64,000 bases of DNA from Malachius bipustulatus. Taxonomy: Eukaryota; Arthropoda; Insecta; Coleoptera; Melyridae. Below, piece after piece: positions 52,410 through 63,314 of the stretch. Position numbers and translations under genes: made by a program. Position 1 is the first letter of the stretch, and each line of letters begins with the position of its first letter. The notes beneath the pieces are model-generated. The model had not been told where the DNA came from, made no database searches, and saw only the letters and a list, made by a program, of their open reading frames with translations. Location: the NCBI GenBank assembly GCA_910589415.1, contig OU342630.1:48082012-48146011 (forward strand). Direction: 5' to 3'.

Positions 52410-55217
52410 ATGGAATCAGTTAATTTAAGGATTGCACATGTGAATGCTCGCTCCCTGTTGCCGAAAATGGACTTACTCAGGGAATATGTAGTGACTGCTG
52501 GCGTGGATGTGATGGGTGTCACTGAAACTTGGTTTTCTGCTGATATATCGGATCGGGTACTAAGAATTCCAGGCTTCAACTTGTTTCGAGGCGATAGGCG
52601 ATCGAGGGGGGGCGGGGTAGCTTTTTACATTTCAGATAGAATTTCGACATCTAGGTTGACCTGCTCGGAAGCGATTGAACAGCTTTGGGTTGAGATAAAA
52701 GTAGGAAGAGAAATAATTGTTCTGGGAGTGTTGTACCGACCTTCGTCTGATGCTGATTACGATAGTTTTTTACTTGGATTTGAGGACGCACTCTCTTCGG
52801 TCGTACTGCGATGTGATAGGTTGATAATCGTGGGAGATCTAAACATTGACTTAATGGATGACAGTCACCTGGCGACTATAAAGCTTAATGCAATTTTTTC
52901 GAGTTTCACCCTCAATCAGATTATTGATTCTCCTACCAGGGTCACTCAGAATACGGCTACTCTTGTGGATCATATCATAATATCTGAATCATGTAGTGTA
53001 ATAGATAAAGGGGTTATGGATGCTCACTTCGCCGATCATTTGCTAATATATTGCACTATGTCGGTGTGTGGTGGCAGAAGGAGGAAAGCGATGAGATATT
53101 CAACGTATCGAAGCTACAGAAATTTCTGTTTGGCCGAGTTTACTTCGGATCTTCAACAGATCCCATTTTTTAATATATTTGATATGAACAACGTCAATGA
53201 TAAGGTGGATTATCTGACTTCACGAATTACAGATGTATTCGATGTCCACGCCCCATATATTACCAAGAAATTCACAAAGAAACCTGCCCCTTGGTTAACA
53301 GAGAATGTTAGACATTTAATCTCTTTGAAAAATAGAGCGCTTAACAATTTTCGAGCTAACAGGACGTCTGTGACGTGGGAATATTACAAACAATTGCGAA
53401 ATTTTACTACTCAGGCTATCAGGAACGAAAAAAGAGCATTTTTTGAGAAAAATCTTGAAACAAGGGACACAAAATTGTTATGGAATAGACTCAGAAAATA
53501 TGAAATATACTCCAGGCCCCGGATTGAGATACCCCCACAGGTTGGTGATCCTGATGAAGTTAACAGAGCGTTTGTTAGCTCTATCCCAAGCGTGACTGTT
53601 AACACTGCTGAAACTATAGCCTTCTATAAAAACAATAAACTAAGGGAAGGCATTCCAGAGTTTCGCTTTGTTGAAGTAGATGAGAACTTGATATCTAAAG
53701 TTATTAACGAGATTAGGTCTACGGCTGGTGGACATGATGCTCTGAGTCTGTATATGGTCAAGCTGTGCTGCCCACATATTTTGCCTTACCTACGACATGT
53801 GGTGAATTTCTGCTTGACTGAGGGTGTTTTTCCTGAGGCTTGGAAGGTAGCCACTGTGAGACCTTTTCCAAAAATCAAAAAACCGGAAACACCTAAGGAT
53901 TTGCGTCCAATAAGCTTGTTACCCGTGATGTCAAAGATACTTGAGAAAGTGATGGAGTCCCAAATGCGGGAGTTCGCTGAGAGTTATGGCATGTATCCGA
54001 GATGTCAGTCGGGATTTAGGCCTGGCTATAGCTGTGCTACCGCTCTAATTAATGTAACAGATGATATCTTGAGGGCTATAGACATTAATAATCTAACTCT
54101 GTTGGTGATGCTGGACTACAGTAAGGCCTTCGACACCGTAGATCATGACATTTTTTCGTCCATTTTATCATATTTGAACTTTGATGATATGTCGGTGAGG
54201 TTGCTGACTGGATATCTTAGGGACAGGGTGCAGATTGTAACCATGGGTGAGGTGGTGTCGAGGCCTATAACATTGAATAGAGGAGTCCCACAGGGTTCGA
54301 TCTTGGGACCGCTTATTTTTACCCTATATACAATTAACCTTTCTTCGGCGCTGAAGTATTCCAGGTGTCACCAGTACGCGGATGACACTCAGCTGTATCT
54401 TTCCTTTCCGCCTAATGAGGGTGCGGCGGCTGTAGCACGGCTGAACAGTGATATCTCGAGCGTGCTGGAGTATTCGAAGACTCATTCACTTTTAGTAAAT
54501 GCTAGTAAGACATCGGCAATCTTATTTGGTAGTGAAAAGCTTAGGGAAGCTTGTTTACCGACTCTTAAGATTAAAGTGGGTGGCCAGCTTGTGGCGGTGT
54601 GGGACTCGGTGAAGAATCTGGGGGTGACACTTGATTCGGATCTAAGGTTTAATCTATATGTGAATGAATTGATTCGATCATCTTATGCCACCTTAAGGGT
54701 TCTCTACCCTCACAGGCAGACTCTGTCGGTCGGGTTGAAAAAGAACCTGTGTGAAACGCTGGTACTATCCCGGCAAAATTTTGCAGATACTCTTTATGGT
54801 CCATGTCTAAGCAGGAGTGATACTGTGAGACTACAGCGGGTGCAGAACTCGTGCCTGAGGTTCATTTATGGAATTAGAAAATTTCAAAGAATCTCGCACA
54901 AGCTGAGACCGACAGGATGGCTTAATATGAGTAACAGGAGGAGGCTGCATCTTGCGTGTCTGTGTCATAAAATAGTAACAACTAAAACTCCGAGCTACCT
55001 TTATGAAAAAATTATAAAAGGATCTGACTTTCACTCTATAGGCACCCGATTGAGAGATCAGTTGACTACTCCTATGCATAGGAAGGAAAAATTTAAGTGT
55101 TCTTTTACGTATCAGATAACTTTAGTATACAACAATCTGCCGACGGGTCTGTGTGCGGGGGGAATTGGGGTGTTCAGGAGACACTACAAGAAATTATTGT
55201 TCTCTGGCCAGGAGTGA
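52410..55217 (+). CDS. LINE-F ORF2: endonuclease and reverse transcriptase
   Basis: The ATG at 52410 follows a GTG at 52401 in the same frame; 935 residues. Endonuclease: RIAHVNARSLLPKMDLLREY, GVTETWF, RRSRGGGVAFYI, VGDLNIDLM, LVDHIII and FADHLLIYC, so the E, D/N and DH catalytic motifs are all present. [68 protein letters not shown] and catalytic QYADDTQLYLSF at about residue 655. The C-terminal region with RVQNSCLRFIYGI and VYNNLP is complete. No stop, frameshift or missing catalytic residue was seen, so it may encode an active enzyme for target-primed reverse transcription. Confidence 0.92.
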   Translation: MESVNLRIAHVNARSLLPKMDLLREYVVTAGVDVMGVTETWFSADISDRVLRIPGFNLFRGDRRSRGGGVAFYISDRISTSRLTCSEAIEQLWVEIKVGREIIVLGVLYRPSSDADYDSFLLGFEDALSSVVLRCDRLIIVGDLNIDLMDDSHLATIKLNAIFSSFTLNQIIDSPTRVTQNTATLVDHIIISESCSVIDKGVMDAHFADHLLIYCTMSVCGGRRRKAMRYSTYRSYRNFCLAEFTSDLQQIPFFNIFDMNNVNDKVDYLTSRITDVFDVHAPYITKKFTKKPAPWLTENVRHLISLKNRALNNFRANRTSVTWEYYKQLRNFTTQAIRNEKRAFFEKNLETRDTKLLWNRLRKYEIYSRPRIEIPPQVGDPDEVNRAFVSSIPSVTVNTAETIAFYKNNKLREGIPEFRFVEVDENLISKVINEIRSTAGGHDALSLYMVKLCCPHILPYLRHVVNFCLTEGVFPEAWKVATVRPFPKIKKPETPKDLRPISLLPVMSKILEKVMESQMREFAESYGMYPRCQSGFRPGYSCATALINVTDDILRAIDINNLTLLVMLDYSKAFDTVDHDIFSSILSYLNFDDMSVRLLTGYLRDRVQIVTMGEVVSRPITLNRGVPQGSILGPLIFTLYTINLSSALKYSRCHQYADDTQLYLSFPPNEGAAAVARLNSDISSVLEYSKTHSLLVNASKTSAILFGSEKLREACLPTLKIKVGGQLVAVWDSVKNLGVTLDSDLRFNLYVNELIRSSYATLRVLYPHRQTLSVGLKKNLCETLVLSRQNFADTLYGPCLSRSDTVRLQRVQNSCLRFIYGIRKFQRISHKLRPTGWLNMSNRRRLHLACLCHKIVTTKTPSYLYEKIIKGSDFHSIGTRLRDQLTTPMHRKEKFKCSFTYQITLVYNNLPTGLCAGGIGVFRRHYKKLLFSGQE

Positions 55218-55368
55218 GCTGGACATGTGTGATCTTAGCTATGTACCATATCTATTCCAATTTAAAGTTACTTAGGGCTAGGTACTGCTACGGTTTGAAC
55301 AGTTAATTTACTTTTTTGGTTATTTTTTAATTTTTTCTTGTATAAAAGGTGAAATTATCTATACAAGG

Positions 55369-58300
55369 TTAAGTGGTAGAGCAGCAGTGCTTATGCACAA
55401 ATGCTGAACTTCGCCTTGACATCTGATGACAACATATTTTTGTAACATGTAAAATATGGTGATAATAAAGGCTTATATTATTATTATTATTATTATTATA
55501 TGTTAAGATTTGTTGACCAATGACCCTGGCCAGATGAGTTTTCACAGACTTAATTCCACTTTCGAATAACCCTCCGAAGTGAGGCGAGGAAGGTGGGTTA
55601 AAGCGCCATTCGATGGACTCTGCTTCCACAGCGGATTTCATGTATTCGACGAGCAAACGATGGGCACCGACAAAGTTCGTGCCACAGTCACTGAAAAGAA
55701 ACGAGCAACGTCCTCGTCTAGCGATAAATCGACGAAGGGCAGCGAGGAACGTTTCGCTTGATAAGTCTGAAGCGACTTCGACGTGAATGGCCCTTGTTGC
55801 AGCGCAAACAAACAAGCACAAATAAGCCTTTTGGGGTACGAGCGCCTCGATGACGTGACATCAAAATGGGAAAAGGACCTCCGTAATCCACACCTACACA
55901 ACTAAAAGCTTTAACCTGACTTACACGAAACGAGGGCAAATTGCCCATGGGGGATGTAAGAGAACGTGGATGAACCCGAAAGCAACGGTTGCACGTTTTC
56001 AAATAATGACGGATTGTTTGACGAAAGGCGAGAATCCAAAAATTCTGTTGTATCAGATACATAGTTGTTTGAATCCCTGGATGCAGATGACGATTGTGAA
56101 CTTGCAAAATTATTAGTTCAGTCAAACGATGACGACTTGGAAGTAAAGCAGGGTGTTTGGTATCAAATGGCAATGACGAATTTGCCAGACGACCACCGAC
56201 GCGAAGAATACCCGCATTATCTATAAAGGGAGACAATTTTTGCAGATATTTACTACAAGGCTGTCCACTTTGCAGTTTGGCAAGTTCTGGCTGAAAGATA
56301 GCTGCCTGAACCGCCTTGACGATTAACAACAAAGACTGATGTAATTTTGCATCTGTCAACGGACCAACAATTTTGGGCTTATGACGAGCGTTGTGAAGAA
56401 AACGCAGGCAGTAAGCCACAATGCCCTGTATTTTGCGTAGAGAGGAAAATCGAGTTAGCAAAATCTCAATATCTGATGTGACGACATGAGAGTGTAACAC
56501 GACAACCCTAGCTTCTTCATTTATATCCACATCAGTGGACGACGATGAATTTAAAGGCCAATTTTCCGGAGATTCCGTAAGCCAATGCGGCCCCGCCCAC
56601 CATAGAGAACTTATTAAAAGTTCGCGGGGAAAAAGACCACGTGATGCTGGATCAGCTGGATTTTCAGCCGACCGAACATGATGCCAACGATCGGGAGGAA
56701 CTCTTTCTTGAGCATATGTGACTCGATTAGCCACAAACGTTTTCCACTTATGTGGAGACGAACGGATCCATGAAAGAGTGACTGTCGAATCACTCCATGC
56801 AAATATTTGCTCGATGACGACGCTTTCAGAACAATTCTGAATGATATGAGCAATTAATTTGGCTAGCAAAACCGCTGCGCATAGTTCAAGGCGCGGAATA
56901 GAGATTCGCTTCAACGGGGCGACCTTGGACTTGGCCATGACAAAAGACACATGAACCATCCCTTCTGGATCAACACACCGAAAATAAACAACAGCTGCCA
57001 TGCCAGACTCAGACGCGTCACAAAATCCGTGAAGCTGGCATGTCGATGAAACAAGCCTCAAACGGCGAGGAATGCTCAGTTCAGATATGACAGGAAGCGA
57101 CGATTTGTAATGCTTCCATTGTTCGCAGACGTCAGACGGGGGTTCAGAATCCCAGTCTAATCCCAAAGACCACAAGTGCTGAATGAGACGTTTCGCAAAA
57201 AAAGTGATAGGACACAAGAATCCCAAAGGATCATATATGCGAGCAATTTCAGATAAAATAGATCGCTTTGTACATGGTGACTCAATCTGCTTAACGCTGA
57301 ATGAGAAAGAATCACTAGACGATTGCCACAGCAAGCCAAGAATCTTAAGCATTGTGTCAGAGTCAGAATCAAACGATGATGCATGAATTTGACAATGCTC
57401 AGCAGGTAGTCCAAGTAAAAGGTCAGGATGATTCGAAGCCCATTTTCGAAGTTCGAATTGACCCCCTTTCAATAAACCAATGAGTTGCCTCTTCAACTCT
57501 GAGGCAGTCTGAAGATCGTCTGCCCCGGTTGCAAAGTCATCAACGTACAATGCATTACGAATCGCATGCGCGGCAAGTGGGAAATCTTGTTCGCCCTCTT
57601 GCGCTAGTTGCAAAAGACAACGAATAGCGAGAAAAGGAGAGCTGGACACTCCATAAGTGACAGTGTTCAAACGATATGTGTCAATAGGGTCTTCGGGCGA
57701 CGAACGCCACCGAATTAATTGAAACGATTGATGGGCTTCTGTCACCAAAATTTGACGGTACATCTGTCGTATATCACAGGTGAACACATATTCATGAAGA
57801 CGAAAACGAAGTAAAATAACAGAAATGTCATTTTGAAGTTTAGGCCCGACAAACAATGCATCGTTAAGTGAAACATTATTTGACGCTTTAGCCGACGCAT
57901 CAAACACCACTCGAATCTTTGAAGAGATTCCCTCACCCTTGAAGACGCAGTGATGGGGAATGTAATAGCAATTCGAATCTGACGGGGTTGACGTTAAAAG
58001 AGACATGTGCCCAGATGCGATGTATTCCGACAGAAATTCATTATATTTGTCACGAAGCGCCGAATCCTTGGATAAGCGACGTTCAAGAGTACGGAGACGA
58101 TTGTCCGCGATTTTCTCAGAATCAAGGAATGAAGGCAACGAATTTGGTTCCTTGAATGGCAAGGATACACAAAACCGACCTGATTGGTTACGATAATGAT
58201 CATTAACAAAAGACGATTCGCAACTCTGATCCTCTGGAGATTTGCTAACGACGTTGGGAACTTCTTCAACGTTCCAAAAGGCCTTTAAGGTATCATCAAG

Positions 58301-58846
58301 CGAAGGATTTGTCATGACGAAGAAGGACCTCGTTGGAGATGGACTGGTACAAGAAATATTTACAAATAATGCCCAGCCAAAGATAGTATTCATGGCTGCT
58401 GGATGATCAGTATCACCAGCAATAAAACCACCACGAACAATATGAGCAAATATATCAGCTCCCAAAAGCATGTCCACCGACGATGGGACATTCCAATGAG
58501 GATCAGCTAACGGTAAATTTTCAAACGACCTTGTGTGTGGTAGAGGCACGGCCGGAAGATTAGAACAAATCGTTGGAAGCACAATTGCAGAAATCTTACA
58601 AACCTGCTCTGGCGAACCGATCGGACGAATTTGACAGTTAGTACGCCCGTGAGAGGAAGTAATGGCTGTTTGACCTAAACCAGCAAGAGGTATCGATGCG
58701 CGATCGATAGCCAAACCAAGGTGTTTGCGACATCGTGCGGTTATAAAAGTAGACTGCTCAGAAAACAATTCTCTTTCGACAGACACCATTACCGTTCTTG
58801 TAGATAAAAGTGGTGAGAAATAAACTGCAAATCTGTGATTTCCCAT
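55369..58846 (-). pseudogene. BEL/Pao polyprotein: protease remnant, reverse transcriptase, RNase H, integrase (frameshifted, interrupted)
   Basis: The main frame from the ATG at 58846 gives 1042 residues. The protease region (about 25-170) has STFITARC and VDMLLGADIF but has lost the DSG active site: ELFSEQSTFIT stands where LLDSGSQSTFIT-type sequence is usual. RT has KIRVVFDASAKASNNVSLND and catalytic ALYVDDF (434-437). RNase H has HGFCDASESG, PRLELCAAVL and FAWSDSTVTLSW. The integrase has a zinc-binding HNRHLH...CNRC (about 918-955) and the first Asp in CVGVDYGGPF (987). Near 55828 a frameshift moves the rest (CAATRAIHVE, FSDCGTNFVGA, FNPPSSPHFGGLFESG) to another frame, which runs to the LINE-F insertion at 55500. 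Gag is absent. The element is dead. Confidence 0.93.
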
Positions 58847-60749
58847 GCTATTCGCCTATGTTCTGCTTTGAAACTTGTCACACGGTATATTGAACATACA
58901 TGGTGTTGGTACTAATTCAGGGGGTAATCTGAGAGTCCTTATTCATGGTAAATCTTGTCACCTTTTTTTTCTGCATCATCCTTGGAAACGAATTTGTTCG
59001 TAGGCACAAAGTAACCGTGAAGACACCATAACATAGGCGCAATTTTCGAACCTGCACATAAAAACATAAAAATAAATTAAAGATGCATAAAATTAGTTAA
59101 TAATATAAAAAACCCACCAGCCAGTAGCCATTAGGCTGTTTATAAAAATGCCATTTTTCAAGTATGACCCCAGTGTTTTCCAATGTCCTTAAGTCTTTAA
59201 GGCGATATTGACTACGCAGGCTTTCCATGTGTTGTCAAATTCTTCGGAAGTTAAATTGTCAAATTTTAGGGCACGCAGACAAACTTCTGCATCCTCTTCG
59301 CAGGTTCTGAAAATTTAAGGATCTTAAATTGGAGTCATGTATGGAAGCTAAAATTACAAGTTAAACTGCACTTACCTTTATTGGAACAGATAGTTAAGGG
59401 AACTAAACACGAACTACTTGGTTTCTCTAATTATTTTACGTATAGGTAGGTAGGTAATACGAGTATATCTATTATTATTTTGTAATATCATCAGTACACT
59501 GTACCTATTTATCAAAAAAGTGGGCAAGCAAAATCTTAGAAACGAGTCGGTTCTTGACGAATGTGTACTGGAATACTGTGAAAACTGAACCGACGTAGAG
59601 TACCTACCTAACAACTGCAGGCTATCTGATAGAGACTCATCTAGTAGTCGCCACCGCCAGTGGATGACCCATCTCAGAAAAATTTATAAAACCCAACAAA
59701 GTTGTACGTCAAGACAATGAACAGATTCGTTATATTCACGTATTCCCGATTAGGGTTCATTGGCACAACGAATATGTTTCATTATTCTATAAAAATATTT
59801 TATTAATTTTTAGTTTATTGGGCAACGTGTTGGATTCGTTAATGCAATGAATTTTTTTCGTTAAGTTATTAAGGTGTTTCGTATTTACAATGAATTGCGA
59901 ATTATTGTTCAATGAGGCTTGTTCATCGTTCGATAATTTTGTTCATAGTCACAATGAAAAAATTGTTCATAAAAATTGATGAACTTGTTCACTGCACTAA
60001 TGAATACATTCGTTTAACTGACGATGAATTCATCTGGGTGACGAAAATTTTACATGAATTAATGTAAACATATTCTTTAATACAATAAATGAGGATACTT
60101 TGTAACGACGAACCTTAGTATTGTTTAACAAAAGACCATTCGTAACATTTTATAATATTAACGAACGATAATTTTCTCAGTGTGTAGGCAGATAGTTTAT
60201 TTATTGGTTACCTGGTTCCGGTAAACCAATGAGAAGGGCATTCTAAGGTTTGTGTATATAATTCTTGTGTATAAGGTCAGCCTACCTGGAATGTAAACTT
60301 ACCGCGCACATTTATTACTACATCTTTTGGCCGACTGAGGTATAGTCGCTTGATAGAAATCACCTTTTAAGAAATACATTTGGGAATGGCAGGGAAAATC
60401 AAATGCAGTATTTTTGGTTTCTAAACTTATGTCCAAAAAAGATTCGTTTTATATAATTATACGGTGTTAAAATTTATAAAAAGAATTTTTTTTTTTTTTT
60501 ATTAACACTTATCTTAATAATATTAACTGATGAACTACCAACAACATTTTTTTTATAAACGGTATGTTGGCGTTCTTGATCAATTGTTGTGTATTTAGAA
60601 ACTCACCCATATCTATTATTACTGCGTCAATTGTATTTCTTCAGAGAAATCGTTTTTGTTGTCAGACTTATATTAATATAGGTATTACAAAAATAATATC
60701 CATTCGTCGCAATTAACGTAAAAAGTGAGGAAGGGGTATAATTTACTTT
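58847..60749. other. Intergenic; no confirmed gene
   Basis: The 5' end of the BEL element (gag, 5' LTR) should lie to the right but is not recognisable, so it is truncated near 58850. A weak two-exon-like pattern on the - strand at 58939-59307 is discussed in the findings. The rest is AT-rich and unremarkable. Confidence 0.5.
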
Positions 60750-61424
60750 GCGGCCACCCAAATGTGAACGACAAAATTTAATGGAGTAATTTGAACTTTA
60801 AATCATAGGCGCCGTCAAAAATATATATCAAATAATAATTATGTCTATCATTGATGCATAAAATAGATGTCAATAAAAAATATAGTTTAAGCTTTAATGT
60901 GATTATTTTGAATTTTAATTTTCACTAATTAAGTTTTTATTTTTATATGAATTGTATTAATTGAGTTTATTTTTCTAATAAAACAAGACTCAATCCAAAT
61001 CAAAATTATATTCGAAGTATAATAACAAATATTTAAATAAGAGATTATTCTAATATGATAAAGGATGTGTTGAATATTTAATTATTAAGTCGCGATGCAT
61101 TCAGCCACGCAGTTCGGGTTGGAATGGAATGCCGGATTTTGCGTATCCGAATCATGGTCATGGTGTTGGTGTTGTTTGTCCTTGGGTCGCGTCGTCTCCC
61201 GATCGCATCCAGCAGGCCAGCTGCGGGCACTACTTGAGATGAGGCGGCGATGGGCTTGTTGCCAGTTCTGCCGATATTTCCTCTTCCTCCTCTGTCGCTA
61301 ACAATAGATATTTATTGACGCTACTGAACAATACTGAACAAAGTCTGACTTATACTTTGATTTTGATAAAATTCGGCTGAAATTTCCATGACAACAAAAA
61401 TGCGTTTACATTTGGGTGGCCGCG
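60750..61424. repeat. Possible MITE with ~20-bp terminal inverted repeats
   Basis: GCGGCCACCCAAATGTGAAC at 60750 pairs with GTTTACATTTGGGTGGCCGC ending at about 61424 (one mismatch). The 675-bp interior has a GC-rich part (61090-61300) but no recognisable protein. Target duplications were not resolved. Confidence 0.65.
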
Positions 61425-62950
61425 ACTGTACCTATACAAAAAAGTTTGTCCGTAATTCTAATGATTATGATTATGTTTTAGACATGGAAAGCAACCTACT
61501 CCTATGCCACAATGCTAATGAAGTTTATAGAATAAATAATAAAACTTGTTAATTTGTCTGTTAGTAAGTCTGGTTCATTTATGTAGTCTCCTGTTGGAGT
61601 GATTTACGTCAGAGCGATGCGATTGTGTCAGCGAGTGTGCTCAGAGTGAGTTTAAATTTTGGAACGACTCTCTGGGCGAATGAACAGAACATAACCAATA
61701 AATAATACTTAATAAATAGATAATGAAAGAAAAAATAAAGTTTGAAGGTAAACAAACGTGTTCCATAACGTTGCTATTCGCCATCGATAGGTAATGGTAA
61801 TAGTATTACTATTAACAAAACAAATAACCTGAATAATTGTAAATCATCACCATTTTCCAGTGTGATAAGAAGTGATAACTCGGTAGTTCTCCGCGCTAAT
61901 GATAATATCGGCCATTACTTGTATGCTGTACCAATTTTATCGATGCGTTTAACTTACCTACTACTTTTATGCACCTTACCACAAACCTACCTACCCTTTT
62001 TTGATCAAACAAAACAACCAGCAGGAATTCAAAATTTAAATTAAGAAAAAAATAGTCCAACTTTATTTTCTTACGTCACTTGACTTGAGTATTTTTCTTT
62101 ACGATTGCGACGAATCACGATTACGATTCGATTCGATTACGATACGTTCCCAATGCGCATGTCGAGCGTTTATCGCCGGTGTGTGGGAAACGGCGATTCT
62201 GAAGCGCTCGAGTGATCGTATTGGCGTAATTTATGAACGACAGTTTATAGAGCGACAAACACCCGGTCGATTTTATGAACGGTTTTGCGCGATACTGTGA
62301 TGCCAGTGTGACACTGTGCGACCTTTATGAACGCACCCCTGTATAGCTACAGACACCTTTCTGCAACTAAAAAAAGTGTAAAATGATGTCGTTCATGGAA
62401 TTTTTATGAAATTTTCACAGATTATGTGTTTGAATACTATTCACAATTAATTATTGATAATTTTATAAACATAGATATATTAAAAGTTTATCAAAATATT
62501 AGTAATGGGTTGGTCCATTATTTCCTCGACACTTACTATACCATTACTTTTAGAAAACTCAAAGTAAAATTTTGATAAATGCATTATGATATAACACACT
62601 CACGTTCTTTGTTCGTTAACCAATATTAGATTGTTTTTTTACATACAAGAGATGTGCACTTGAAACTGCTTCCCATCACCAAGCCAGGGATGCAAATATT
62701 TTAAAGTTAAAAAAAAATTGCGGTATCGATATGTTCAAGTACGAGTATTAACGCCTTGACTGATCGCTTCTGCCCATAGAAGGACGATTACGTTGGAATC
62801 TTACAGAAGCTTTAACACAGACTGTCCCTAATCTTTTTTATCAAGGCAGATCGGCCTTATTTCAAGACAGAAACAAATGAAATTAGAGACATTTCTCTTC
62901 AAGAACACTCTTCATCATGTTGTTGGGGGTCAGCAGAAAAGCACAGAAAA
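61425..62950. other. Intergenic, no gene recognised
   Basis: AT-rich except 62100-62345, which has CGATTACGATTCGATTCGAT-type repeats and three TTTATGAACG motifs (about 62229, 62272, 62331). The last, TTTATGAACGCACCCC, looks like one end of a repeat element, but its partner is not in the window. Confidence 0.5.
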
Positions 62951-63044
62951 ATAGTTTAGAAAAAATTGTTGTAAATTGGCCTCGATATGAAGAGGTAAAG
63001 TTGAGATCTCAAGCTCTTTAATATGGATAGTTTTAAAAAATTAG
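62951..63044. repeat. Fragment related to the foldback at 45.2 kb
   Basis: TATGAAGAGGTAAAGTTGAG, then TCTCAAGCTCTTTAATATGG, matches 45353-45410 (TATGAAGAGGTAAAGATGAG, then AACTCAGCTTCTTTAATATT). The match stops where the Gypsy LTR begins, so that element inserted here. Confidence 0.65.
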
Positions 63045-63254
63045 TGTTGTGTCTAATAATATTGGAAATGAACATGGATTACACTTATTTAGAATTAGAA
63101 CAATTTATTAAACGAATAAAGAATATCTTGACAACATGTATGTGTTAAATATCTGACTGATTGAACAATGAATAATAATTATATTGGCATAGTGACAGTA
63201 ACCCGCTGATTGATTATAGAATACAATACTACAAAATAAATACAGGACAGTACA
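63045..63254 (-). mobile_element. Ty3/Gypsy 3' LTR
   Basis: On the - strand, 210 bases beginning TGTACTGTCCTG directly after the polypurine tract GTGGGGGAGAC and ending GACACAACA, so TG...CA ends. It lies about 60 bases after the integrase stop. AATAAATT inside could be the poly(A) signal. The 5' LTR is outside the window, so identity cannot be compared. Confidence 0.75.
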
Positions 63255-63314
63255 GTCTCCCCCACATAATAAGATTCTACACAATTATTATTATAAAGAG
63301 AATATAGGGTTACA

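Larger units (their letters stand above)
50871..55500 (+). mobile_element. LINE-F, apparently full-length and intact non-LTR retrotransposon
   Basis: It has a 5' UTR (about 50871-51025), ORF1 (51026-51676), a 733-base spacer with tandem repeats, ORF2 (52410-55217), a 3' UTR with GGTGATAATAAAGGC and a TTA microsatellite tail (about 55475-55500). Both ORFs are open with ATG starts and complete motifs. It lies inside the integrase of a BEL/Pao element, in opposite orientation, so it is younger than that element. It is the only LINE in the window without visible damage. The exact 5' boundary is taken from the point where BEL reading frame stops. Confidence 0.9.

Noticed and set aside
61095..61301. 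GC-rich ORF (MHSATQFGLEWNAGF...)
   Set aside because: No recognisable domain, composition-driven, and inside a possible MITE; no splice or start context.
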